From NCBI GenBank assembly GCA_021810985.1, contig JAJZQA010000052.1:1-10548 (forward strand): DNA of 10,548 bases, in the 5' to 3' direction. Source of the DNA: Deltaproteobacteria bacterium. Its GTDB lineage: Bacteria; Desulfobacterota; Desulfuromonadia; Geobacterales; Geobacteraceae. Shown piece after piece: positions 1 to 6,731 of this stretch. The notes beneath the pieces were generated by a model. That model did not search any database. It saw nothing but the letters and a program-made list of their open reading frames with translations, and had not been told where the DNA came from. The translations under genes were made by a program, and so were the position numbers. Every line of letters starts with the position of its first letter. Within the stretch, counting starts at the first letter, position 1.

Positions 1-151
1 GGCCCTTTGCCACCGTTCGACAGACATCGTTGAATTCCCGATAAGATAATCGGAGGTTGCGTTCCACATAAACCAGAGCATCGTTATCAGGAAAACGCTC
101 CGCCATCTGGTCCAGCAGCCCGCCAACAGTACACTCCAAAAATCTCGACAT
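1..151 (-). CDS. AMP-dependent acyl-CoA synthetase/ligase, N-terminal fragment (cut by window edge)
   Basis: Only the first 50 codons are in the window; the gene runs off the left edge. The visible protein starts MSRFLECTVGGLLDQMAERF and continues through PDNDALVY to LSYREFN. This matches the N-terminal pattern of AMP-forming acyl-CoA ligases of the long-chain fatty-acid type (T-x-G-x-L-L-D-x-x-A-x-x-x-P-D-x-x-A-L, then the Y-x-E-F/L-N segment). Such enzymes make acyl-CoA from a carboxylate, ATP and CoA in the cytoplasm. The catalytic motifs lie outside the window, so the substrate cannot be named. I chose the ATG at 151 because GGAGG at 161-157 sits five bases before it; an in-frame ATG at 163 lacks such a site. 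The gene is divergent from phoB. Nothing visible ties it to phosphate control. Confidence 0.72.
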   Translation of the reverse strand, partial: MSRFLECTVGGLLDQMAERFPDNDALVYVERNLRLSYREFNDVCRTVAKG

Positions 152-630
152 GATGACCTCCATAATCTCGTTACAAAAAGATAAAATTATCAAAAACTGG
201 ACATAGATAATACATGCGGCTTTCAGAGAAGTGCGGATGTTGCTCGCGGGATGAACAATTTTCGTATCACCGGGCACAGCTGTCGCGAGGTACACTTCTC
301 CCAAAAAATGATCCTGCTCCTGACAGCATCACAAGAAAATTTTAACTTGTTGATTTAAAAGGATTTTATGAATTAGCACAGCAGGAAATACAAGTCAAGA
401 TTTTATATATATAGCTACAACTCTCCGAAACAGCGTCAGGAGTCAGCGACGCAAGATTAGCGGAAGAAAAAATCCGGAGCTTCTTTTTTGTGCAATCCGC
501 TACTAAGTTCCGATACTCCAACAACATATCCGGCGGCATCCACATCGTTTTCCACAAGACTGTCAACAGATTGTGTGGAATTCCTGAAATTACCTGATTC
601 TGTGGTATTTTTATGAAACATTTCATCCAC
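152..630. other. Intergenic region between the acyl-CoA ligase gene and phoB
   Basis: About 480 bases, more AT-rich than the genes on either side, with no recognisable gene. It must hold the promoter of the leftward ligase gene, but I see no convincing -35/-10 pair; TATTAT and GATAAT hexamers on the - strand near 190-215 are possible -10 elements without good -35 partners. A nested inverted repeat lies at 226-300 (listed separately). Short open frames on the - strand (366-626 and 457-657) resemble no known family and were not accepted. Confidence 0.6.
226..300. repeat. Nested inverted repeat
   Basis: GAGAAGTG at 226-233 is the exact reverse complement of CACTTCTC at 293-300. Inside it, CTCGCG at 243-248 is the exact reverse complement of CGCGAG at 284-289. 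Together they can form an 8-bp outer stem, an asymmetric internal loop (9 and 3 bases) and a 6-bp inner stem around a 35-base apical region. Neither strand has a T run directly after the structure, so an intrinsic terminator is unlikely. It lies 75-150 bases upstream of the leftward ligase gene and could be a leader RNA structure or a spaced operator. The pairing is plain in the sequence; any function is unknown. Confidence 0.45.
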
Positions 631-648
631 CTGTAACATGGTTGTCAC
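631..648 (+). promoter_or_regulatory. Pho box (PhoB binding site) upstream of phoB
   Basis: Two 7-base direct repeats separated by 4 bases read CTGTAAC-ATGG-TTGTCAC. They fit the PhoB half-site consensus CTGTCAT and its 11-base periodicity. A weaker third copy, ATTTCAT at 620-626, is in the same register upstream. The site sits where the -35 element would be, as is usual at PhoB-activated promoters. It predicts autoregulation of phoBR. Confidence 0.82.
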
Positions 649-658
649 AGTGGGCACG

Positions 659-664
659 TAGAAT
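659..664 (+). promoter_or_regulatory. -10 element of the phoB promoter
   Basis: TAGAAT matches the TATAAT consensus at five of six positions and starts 10 bases after the end of the Pho box. The pstS promoter has the same spacing. Transcription is predicted to start near 671, leaving a leader of only about 20 bases before the phoB ATG. Confidence 0.65.
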
Positions 665-666
665 CC

Positions 667-688
667 ATCGAAAACGAGGTTTTTCGAT
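667..688. repeat. Inverted repeat enclosing the phoB Shine-Dalgarno sequence
   Basis: ATCGAAAA at 667-674 is the exact reverse complement of TTTTCGAT at 681-688. The 6-base loop, CGAGGT, contains the GAGG ribosome-binding site. The repeat ends one base before the phoB ATG at 690. If transcription starts near 671, only part of the left arm is in the RNA, so the hairpin would form fully only in transcripts that start further upstream. Confidence 0.6.
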
Positions 689-689
689 C

Positions 690-1370
690 ATGAAAACGAT
701 ACTGGTTATTGAAGATGAACGCGATCTGCTCGACCTGGTGGCATTTAACCTGGAAAGAGAGGGCTACCGGGTCCTCACCGCCCTGGATGGCAAAGACGGT
801 CTGGAAACAGCCCGTACCCGTACTCCCGACCTGATCATCCTTGACCTGATGCTGCCGGGACTCATGGGCACGGACATCTGCCGGATCTTGAAGAACAGTG
901 ACAAAACTTCGAATATCCCCATCATCATGCTCACCGCGAAAGGTGAAGAGATTGACCGGGTAGTGGGATTTGAAGTCGGCGCCGACGATTATGTTGTGAA
1001 GCCCTTCTCAAACCGCGAATTGATGTTGAGAATTCGTGCCATCCTGCGTCGTTCCGAGCCCGATGTGAAAGATGAAAAAATCCTGAGAATCGGATCGATC
1101 ACTATCGACACCGGTCGACACATCGTTACCTCGGCGGGCGAAGACGTCGTCCTGACGACTACGGAATACAAACTGCTGCTCAATCTTGCGGAGCGGCTTG
1201 GCCGGGTCCAAAACCGTGACCTGTTGCTCAAGAATGTCTGGGGCTACAACTACATCGGTGACACCCGCACGGTGGACACGCATATCACCAGACTCCGCAC
1301 CAAACTGGGCAGCGCCGGAGACATGATCAAAACCGTCCGGGGTTTCGGCTATAAAATGGAGGAATCATGA
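690..1370 (+). CDS. phoB: Phosphate regulon response regulator PhoB
   Basis: A 226-residue OmpR/PhoB-family regulator that binds Pho boxes once phosphorylated and activates phosphate-starvation genes. The receiver domain (residues 1-120) has the acidic pair E8-D9, phospho-acceptor D52 (in ILDLMLPG), T82 in MLTAKG and K104 in VVKPF. The winged-helix DNA-binding domain spans about 130-226, with a recognition helix near 191-206 (DTRTVDTHITRLRTKLG) and the terminal VRGFGYKM. Length and motifs are those of a complete PhoB. The start at 690 has GAGG at 676-679. A longer in-frame reading from TTG at 642 was rejected because that codon lies inside the Pho box. The stop overlaps the phoR start by four bases (ATGA), implying translational coupling. 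The Pho box just upstream predicts positive autoregulation. Confidence 0.95.
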   Translation: MKTILVIEDERDLLDLVAFNLEREGYRVLTALDGKDGLETARTRTPDLIILDLMLPGLMGTDICRILKNSDKTSNIPIIMLTAKGEEIDRVVGFEVGADDYVVKPFSNRELMLRIRAILRRSEPDVKDEKILRIGSITIDTGRHIVTSAGEDVVLTTTEYKLLLNLAERLGRVQNRDLLLKNVWGYNYIGDTRTVDTHITRLRTKLGSAGDMIKTVRGFGYKMEES

Positions 1371-3139
1371 GGATAAAAATTCAGTGGAAATTGATGGCTT
1401 CGTACCTTGCTCTCGTGATCCTGATCGGCACGATCCTGTACGGGTACCTGAACCACACACTGAGAAACAATCTTGACACTGAAATTCGCGAAAACCTGTT
1501 CAATGAAACACGGCTCGTCAAAGTCATGTCCTCGAAAGAGATTGCCGACCTGGATCGCGATGCTCCCGCTCTTGCCTGGACAGTTGGCAAAGAAATCAAG
1601 GCTCGCGTCAGTATCATCCGCGGGGACGGCAAAGTTGCCGGCGATTCGGAACTGACCGACACGGAACTTCTCAAACTGGAGAACCACGCAAGCCGGCCGG
1701 AATTTATCCAGGCGATCGAAAACGGCCAGGGGGTTGCCACCCGCTTCTCCGCCACCCTCGGCACAAATATGATCTACACCGCCCTGCCGTTCCATACCAC
1801 CTCAGGCCAGCCCGGCGTCATCCGTCTCGCGCTGCCGCTCTCCCGCGTCGATGCAGCCATGACCAGTCTCGGCACCATCCTGGGTGCGTCGCTGTTACTG
1901 GCGGTTATCTGTTCTCTGCTCCTCAGCTACATTCTCTCTTTCATAACGTCACGCCCGCTCCGCAGCATGGCCGCGGCCGCCACCCGCATCGGCAAAGGTG
2001 AGTTCGGCTCGCGCATTCCGATCTCCAGCAGCGACGAAATTGGTGAACTGGCGGAAGTGTTGAATGAAATGGCGGAAAAAACCGAAAGTCAGCTTGAGCG
2101 GATCTCCGCCGAAAAAAACCGGCTCGACACCATACTGCGCGGGATGGGAGAAGGGGTTATCGTTACAAACGATGCCGGCATCGTCACCCTGGCCAATCCG
2201 GCCTTTCGCGCCCTGTTTTCACTGGATCAGAGTTGCATCGGCAAGGCACTGATCGAAATTGCCCGTCAGCCGTCCTTGAACAATGCCTTGAAAAAAGTCC
2301 TGAATTCCCGGGAAGAACTTCTCGAAGAGCTGGTAATGCTGGTGCCCGAGGAAAAAAACATCCTCACGCATTGGGTGCCGCTGCTGGAAGAGTCAAAACT
2401 CATCGGGACCGTGGCGGTATTTCACGACATCACCGACCTGAAAATGCTCGAAAAAATAAGAAAAGACTTCGTGGCCAATGTGTCCCATGAACTACGGACA
2501 CCTGTTTCAGTTATTAAAGGGTATGCGGAAACAATCCTCAGTGAAGGCCAAAACCTGCCGGCGGAAAAACTGGTACAATTTATCGAGGTCATCCATAGTC
2601 ACGCGGAACGTCTGGCGCACCTCATCAGCGACCTGCTCACCCTGTCGCGCATCGAATCAGGGGCTATCCCCCTCGAACCGGTACCGGTGTCGATCCTTGC
2701 CGCGGTAAACCGGGTGGCCCATCTGCTGGATCAAAAAGCTCTCGGCAAAGAGCTAACCATTGCAAAAACGGCTGCACTCGCCGCCCTGCCGGACATCCAG
2801 GCGGACCCGGACAAACTGGAGCAGATTCTCATCAATCTGCTGGATAACGCCATCAAATTCACCCCGGCCGGAGGTACGGTAACGGTTGACGCCGCGGACC
2901 TGGGTGACCGGGTACGCATCGACGTGAAAGACACGGGAATCGGTATTCCCGCAAAAGACATTCCGAGAATTTTCGAGAGGTTCTATCGAGTCGACACGGC
3001 CAGAAGCCGGGAACTTGGAGGAACGGGACTTGGTCTCTCCATTGTAAAGCACATCGTGCAGGCCCACGGCGGTTCAGTTGCCGTCGAAAGCACTCCTGGC
3101 AAAGGGTCAATCTTCTCCTTTACCATGAGAAAGGCCTGA
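1367..3139 (+). CDS. phoR: Phosphate regulon sensor histidine kinase PhoR
   Basis: A 590-residue inner-membrane histidine kinase, the partner of PhoB. Order of parts: TM1 (about 9-28), extracytoplasmic domain of roughly 135 residues (29-166), TM2 (167-192), HAMP linker (193-245), PAS domain (about 249-355), then the kinase core. The dimerisation/phosphotransfer helix carries H374 in FVANVSHELRTP. The ATP-binding domain shows the N box (N490 and N494 in NLLDNAIKF), G1 (DTGIG, 522-526), F box (FERFYR, from 536) and G2 (GGTGLG, 551-556). All key residues are present. It is longer than E. coli PhoR (431 residues, almost no periplasmic part) and resembles the Bacillus and deltaproteobacterial forms with a true extracytoplasmic sensor. 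GGAGG at 1358-1362, within the end of phoB, serves as ribosome-binding site. Confidence 0.94.
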   Translation: MRIKIQWKLMASYLALVILIGTILYGYLNHTLRNNLDTEIRENLFNETRLVKVMSSKEIADLDRDAPALAWTVGKEIKARVSIIRGDGKVAGDSELTDTELLKLENHASRPEFIQAIENGQGVATRFSATLGTNMIYTALPFHTTSGQPGVIRLALPLSRVDAAMTSLGTILGASLLLAVICSLLLSYILSFITSRPLRSMAAAATRIGKGEFGSRIPISSSDEIGELAEVLNEMAEKTESQLERISAEKNRLDTILRGMGEGVIVTNDAGIVTLANPAFRALFSLDQSCIGKALIEIARQPSLNNALKKVLNSREELLEELVMLVPEEKNILTHWVPLLEESKLIGTVAVFHDITDLKMLEKIRKDFVANVSHELRTPVSVIKGYAETILSEGQNLPAEKLVQFIEVIHSHAERLAHLISDLLTLSRIESGAIPLEPVPVSILAAVNRVAHLLDQKALGKELTIAKTAALAALPDIQADPDKLEQILINLLDNAIKFTPAGGTVTVDAADLGDRVRIDVKDTGIGIPAKDIPRIFERFYRVDTARSRELGGTGLGLSIVKHIVQAHGGSVAVESTPGKGSIFSFTMRKA

Positions 3140-3150
3140 GCAGAGCAATT

Positions 3151-3191
3151 TCACTGAACGGGTACTGTTTCACAACAACCCGTTCAGCTGA
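3151..3191 (+). terminator. Hairpin between phoR and pstS (terminator-like, no T tract)
   Basis: CTGAACGGGT at 3154-3163 and ACCCGTTCAG at 3178-3187 form a perfect 10-bp stem. It extends inward, after a 2-base bulge, with TGTT/AACA around a TCAC loop, and outward past a bulged C with TCA/TGA. It starts 12 bases after the phoR stop. There is no T run downstream, so it is either a weak or factor-dependent terminator or a 3'-end-stabilising structure separating phoBR from pst transcription. Confidence 0.6.
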
Positions 3192-3221
3192 CAATTCAAA
3201 TCACCAAGGAAATCAAATATT

Positions 3222-3239
3222 GTGACAACGGTGCTACAA
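3222..3239 (-). promoter_or_regulatory. Possible second Pho box, inverted
   Basis: On the - strand the sequence reads TTGTAGC-ACCG-TTGTCAC, two 7-base units separated by 4 bases. The second unit is a good half-site; the first departs from consensus in its last three bases. No -10 lies at the expected 28-base offset (3211-3206), so it is unlikely to be a leftward promoter. It may be an accessory PhoB site or chance. Confidence 0.35.
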
Positions 3240-3261
3240 TTTTTTCTACACCAGGTTTCCA

Positions 3262-3317
3262 CTGGTAAATTTCAGGATTCCTTTGCACGATTGTCACACA
3301 GTTGTAACATTTACCAG
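3262..3317. repeat. Inverted repeat flanking the pstS Pho box
   Basis: CTGGTAAAT at 3262-3270 is the exact reverse complement of ATTTACCAG at 3309-3317. The 38 bases between them contain the whole Pho box. The left arm can also pair with ACCAG at 3250-3254 through CTGGT at 3262-3266, so two mutually exclusive hairpins are possible in RNA read through from phoR. Function unknown. Confidence 0.5.
3291..3308 (+). promoter_or_regulatory. Pho box upstream of pstS
   Basis: TTGTCAC-ACAG-TTGTAAC: two 7-base PhoB half-sites with a 4-base spacer, the same architecture as the site before phoB. It replaces the -35 element of the pstS promoter and predicts strong induction of pstSCAB-phoU under phosphate limitation. 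Confidence 0.85.
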
Positions 3318-3318
3318 G

Positions 3319-3324
3319 TATTGT
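3319..3324 (+). promoter_or_regulatory. -10 element of the pstS promoter
   Basis: TATTGT matches TATAAT at four of six positions. It begins 28 bases after the first base of the Pho box, exactly the offset seen at phoB. Transcription should begin near 3331, giving a leader of about 32 bases before the pstS ATG. Confidence 0.6.
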
Positions 3325-3362
3325 TTCGAACATCAGCAGCGCATTTCTCACGGGAGGAAAAT

Positions 3363-4331
3363 ATGTTCAAAAAAATTCTTATCTCTTCAGCGTTTCTTCT
3401 GGTTGCAACGGCCGGGATTGCCTCAGCCGAAGCACTGAAAGTGGACAAATCACTGAAAAACTATAAAGCGGTCGGGGGCGTGTCCGGCAATTTGAACAGT
3501 ATCGGCTCCGACACCCTCAATAACCTGATGACCATGTGGGCGGAAGGCTTCCGGAAGAAATACCCCAACGTGAACATCCAGGTTGAAGGAAAAGGCTCCA
3601 GCACCGCACCACCGGCCCTGGTCGCCGGAACGGCACAACTTGGGCCGATGTCCCGTGAAATGAAAAACAGCGAGATCGATGCCTTCGCGAAAAAATACGG
3701 CTACAAACCGACCAGGATTGCGGTGGCGATCGACACCATCGCCCTGTTCGTCAACAAAGACAACCCGGTGAAAAGTCTTTCCATGGAGCAGATCGACGCC
3801 CTGTTCTCCAAGAACCGTAAACGTGGTTATCCATCCAACATTACCACCTGGGGACAGCTCGGCGTAACCGGCAAAATGGCAGCGCAGCCCATCAGCCTCT
3901 ATGGCCGCAACTCCGCATCTGGAACCTATGGCTTCTTCAAGGAAATCGCACTTTCCAAGGGTGACTTCAAAAACATCGTAAAAGAACAGCCTGGTTCCGC
4001 TTCGGTAGTTCAGGGCATCACCAAAGACAAAAACGGCATCGGCTACTCCGGCATCGGCTACAAAACTTCCGGCGTTAAGATACTTCCCGTTTCTGCGAAA
4101 GCAGGCAAACCGGCCTTCGAAGCTACCTATGCCAATGCTCTGAACAACAAGTACCCTCTGAGTCGCTTTCTTTATATCTACATCGCCAAGAACCCGAAAA
4201 AACCGCTCCCGAAGCTGACGGAAGAATTTCTTACATTCGTCCTTTCAAAAGAGGGACAGGAAATCGTCATCAAGGACGGTTTTCTGCCTCTCACCGAAAA
4301 ACTCAGCGCCAAGAGCCGCTCGGCACTTTAA
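3363..4331 (+). CDS. pstS: Periplasmic phosphate-binding protein PstS
   Basis: A 322-residue substrate-binding protein of the Pst phosphate ABC transporter (PBP-like fold), delivering phosphate to PstCA. A Sec signal peptide is clear: basic MFKK, a hydrophobic core, and an A-S-A cleavage site after residue 22; no lipobox cysteine. Motifs typical of phosphate-binding members follow: GSDTLNNL (48-55), GKGSSTAPPAL (77-86), GPMSREM (94-100) and GRNSASGTYGFF (181-192). The start at 3363 is supported by GGGAGG at 3352-3357 and by the signal peptide. A longer in-frame reading from GTG at 3222 would place 47 extra residues before the signal peptide and across the promoter, so it was rejected. Transcription is expected from the Pho promoter just upstream. 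Hairpins after the stop may keep pstS mRNA more abundant than the permease mRNA. Confidence 0.95.
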   Translation: MFKKILISSAFLLVATAGIASAEALKVDKSLKNYKAVGGVSGNLNSIGSDTLNNLMTMWAEGFRKKYPNVNIQVEGKGSSTAPPALVAGTAQLGPMSREMKNSEIDAFAKKYGYKPTRIAVAIDTIALFVNKDNPVKSLSMEQIDALFSKNRKRGYPSNITTWGQLGVTGKMAAQPISLYGRNSASGTYGFFKEIALSKGDFKNIVKEQPGSASVVQGITKDKNGIGYSGIGYKTSGVKILPVSAKAGKPAFEATYANALNNKYPLSRFLYIYIAKNPKKPLPKLTEEFLTFVLSKEGQEIVIKDGFLPLTEKLSAKSRSAL

Positions 4332-4355
4332 CAGTTAGAAACATCATGAAATAAC

Positions 4356-4389
4356 GGAGGAACGGCGGGCACCACCTGGCCGTTCTTCC
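4356..4389 (+). terminator. First hairpin in the pstS-pstC gap
   Basis: GGAGGAACGGC at 4356-4366 pairs with GCCGTTCTTCC at 4379-4389: eleven pairs including one G-U, with a 12-base loop. No T tract follows. It lies 24 bases after the pstS stop. In binding-protein-dependent transport operons a stem here commonly protects the binding-protein mRNA or lowers downstream transcription; that role is inferred. Confidence 0.55.
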
Positions 4390-4397
4390 CTGTAACA

Positions 4398-4418
4398 TCA
4401 GGCACTTTTACGGCCTGA
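4398..4418 (+). terminator. Second hairpin in the pstS-pstC gap
   Basis: TCAGGC at 4398-4403 pairs with GCCTGA at 4413-4418 around a 9-base loop, followed by CTATTTTG, a short and imperfect T run. It may be a weak attenuator, consistent with reduced transcription into pstC. Confidence 0.45.
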
Positions 4419-4446
4419 CTATTTTGAATAATCCTGGAGCCGGAAA

Positions 4447-6714
4447 ATGGGACTTCGTAGCAGGAACGATTCATTGCCAGACACCAAAAGATTCCTCGCA
4501 CGCGCTAAGAAAAACGACCGCCTTGCCGCTTGGCTGATCAATATCGGCGGGCTTCTGGTGGTGATCTCCGTTATCGGGATACTGCTCCTGATCCTGAAGG
4601 TGGCGGCACCGCTGTTCTTCACACCTGACGCAGCCCTGGTCTCGACCACAAACCTCAGCGGGTCGGCACCCGAGGGAAAAATCCTCAATCTAGGAATTGA
4701 CGAAAACCTGAAGACCGGCTTTCTCATTAGCGATCAAGGCACCGTCACTTTCTTCAATCCCCAAAACGGCGCGGTTTCAGATACTGTCACCCTTTCCGCA
4801 CCCGGAGATTCGAACCCCGGGATAGCGGCAATCACCGTTGCACCGGACCGGCATTTCGATATCCTCTGGAAGGATGGTTCGTTTTCCGCGGTACAGATAC
4901 AACTCGAAAATAATAGCGACAACCAGACAGCAGGACAACCGGCTCACGAAATCGAAACACTTACGGCGGAGAAACGGGTGGAATCCGGCCCGATCCCCCT
5001 CCTGTCGCTGGCTCGATTCGCCGAAAAAGACTCACCCTCCCGAATTGATCTTCTGCCGGGAAATCGTTTCATTTTCTCCCGCAAGACCACGGTCACCGAT
5101 CTCATGGGAAACGAGACGACAACGAATACCCGCACACCCTTTGAGGCAGCAATACCGGGAAAGATTACCGCTGTCGCCCTCGACTCGAAAGCCGAGTTTC
5201 TCTACGCGGGAACCGACACCGGCCATCTGCTCCGCTGGAGTCTTTCCGAGGGCGAATCGCCACAGCTGCTCGATTCCGTCCAGACCAGCGCAAAAGGGTC
5301 TCCGGTAACGGCCCTGAACCTGGTACTGGGAGATATTTCCATTGCGGTGGGAAACGCCGACGGCTCCTTTTCAACCTGGTTTCCGGCCTCTGAAACCGGT
5401 CTCGGCAGCAGCAAGGTTCTGACGCGCATCCACCCGTTAACCAGCCACGGCAGCGCCGTGACCGCGATTCTCCCCTCACCGAGGAACAAGAGCCTCTACT
5501 CGCTCGACAAATCCGGTTCCATTAACGTGAACCATATGACCTCCGAACGGCACCTCCTGACTTTGAAAGGCAAAACACCGCTTGTTCTATTTGCTGTTTC
5601 GCCGCGGGATAACGGACTGATCGGGCTGGATGCCGGAAACCGGATCAGTACCTGGCAGGTATCCAACCCGCACCCGGAAATCAGCTTCAGGACCCTTTTC
5701 GGCCCGGTCTGGTATGAAAATTACGACAAACCCGAATATGTCTGGCAGTCGTCCTCGGCAAATGACGACTTCGAACCGAAACTGAGTCTCACACCGTTGA
5801 TCTTCGGTACGCTCAAAGGCACCCTGTACGCCATGATTTTTGCCATTCCGCTCGCCCTGTTCGGCGCTATTTACACCAGCCAGTTCATGGGGCCGAAAAT
5901 GAAAAAGATCGTCAAACCCGGCATCGAAATCATGGCTGCCATTCCTTCGGTGGTTATCGGTTTCCTCGCCGGACTCTGGCTTGCGCCGCTGCTCGACAAG
6001 GGCATCGTTTCGGTCCTGGTAAGCGTTATCGTAATCCCGCTTTCCGTACTTCTCTCGATAGTGTGCTGGAAGAAATTCCGCACCAAACCGCTACTGAAAA
6101 AGATTTCCGTCGGTTATGAGTTTCTGCTGCTGGTGCCCGCGCTCCTGCTGGGAATCTATGCTTCGCATGCGCTGGGAGGGGTGATGGAGACGGCACTCTT
6201 TGCCGGAGACTTCAAACTCTGGCTGTTTGACGGCTTCGGCGCCCGTTTCGACCAGCGAAACTCCATCATCATCGCCTTTGCCCTCGGACTGGCCGTTATT
6301 CCGCTGATCTTCACCATGGCCGAGGATGCCCTTTCCAATGTCCCGAAAAACCTCTCCGCAGCATCCCTGGCGATCGGCGCCAGCCGCTGGCAGACCGCCT
6401 GGCGCGTTGTTTTGCCGTCGGCTCTCCCCGGTATTTTTTCCGCGGTGATGATCGGCTTCGGCAGGGCCATCGGCGAAACCATGATCGTGCTCATGGCAAC
6501 CGGCAATACCCCGATCATTAACTGGAGTATCTTCAACGGCTTCCGCTCGCTCTCGGCAAACATCGCCGTTGAAATCCCCGAGGCGCCGGTTTTCGGAACC
6601 CTCTACCGGGTATTATTCCTTTCCGCGGTGCTCCTATTTATTTTCACCTTTATCATCAACACCGTCGCCGAAATCTTGCGCCAGAATTTCCGCAAGAAAT
6701 ACGGGCGGTTCTGA
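4447..6714 (+). CDS. pstC: Phosphate ABC transporter permease PstC, long form with periplasmic propeller-like domain
   Basis: A 755-residue inner-membrane permease, more than twice the E. coli PstC (about 319). A basic N-terminus leads into TM1 (about 28-52). Residues 55-445 then form a large, predicted periplasmic region with seven beta-rich, WD-like segments starting near 79, 126, 185, 238, 286, 336 and 378. Examples are LLRWSL at 261-266 and NRISTWQV at 398-405. The permease core follows from about 450, with several membrane segments and the EAA loop (about 626-663: EDALSNVPKNL, then ASLAIGASRWQTAWRVVLP), which contacts PstB. GFGRAIGETM (670-679) is typical of PstC. GGAG at 4435-4438 precedes the ATG. 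Long PstC forms are known in Pseudomonas, Vibrio and relatives; the function of the extra domain is not established to my knowledge. Part of pstSCAB-phoU. Confidence 0.93.
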   Translation: MGLRSRNDSLPDTKRFLARAKKNDRLAAWLINIGGLLVVISVIGILLLILKVAAPLFFTPDAALVSTTNLSGSAPEGKILNLGIDENLKTGFLISDQGTVTFFNPQNGAVSDTVTLSAPGDSNPGIAAITVAPDRHFDILWKDGSFSAVQIQLENNSDNQTAGQPAHEIETLTAEKRVESGPIPLLSLARFAEKDSPSRIDLLPGNRFIFSRKTTVTDLMGNETTTNTRTPFEAAIPGKITAVALDSKAEFLYAGTDTGHLLRWSLSEGESPQLLDSVQTSAKGSPVTALNLVLGDISIAVGNADGSFSTWFPASETGLGSSKVLTRIHPLTSHGSAVTAILPSPRNKSLYSLDKSGSINVNHMTSERHLLTLKGKTPLVLFAVSPRDNGLIGLDAGNRISTWQVSNPHPEISFRTLFGPVWYENYDKPEYVWQSSSANDDFEPKLSLTPLIFGTLKGTLYAMIFAIPLALFGAIYTSQFMGPKMKKIVKPGIEIMAAIPSVVIGFLAGLWLAPLLDKGIVSVLVSVIVIPLSVLLSIVCWKKFRTKPLLKKISVGYEFLLLVPALLLGIYASHALGGVMETALFAGDFKLWLFDGFGARFDQRNSIIIAFALGLAVIPLIFTMAEDALSNVPKNLSAASLAIGASRWQTAWRVVLPSALPGIFSAVMIGFGRAIGETMIVLMATGNTPIINWSIFNGFRSLSANIAVEIPEAPVFGTLYRVLFLSAVLLFIFTFIINTVAEILRQNFRKKYGRF

Positions 6715-6731
6715 CAAGGACGGATAGTATA

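Noticed and set aside
366..657. Two overlapping - strand open frames (86 and 66 codons) upstream of phoB
   Set aside because: They overlap each other in different frames, resemble no family I know, and their 5' ends run into or over the phoB Pho box.
642..689. N-terminal extension of PhoB from TTG 642
   Set aside because: The codon lies inside the Pho box, and PhoB proteins begin at the residue corresponding to ATG 690, which has a ribosome-binding site.
3222..3362. N-terminal extension of PstS from GTG 3222
   Set aside because: It would run through the promoter and put 47 residues before an obvious signal peptide.
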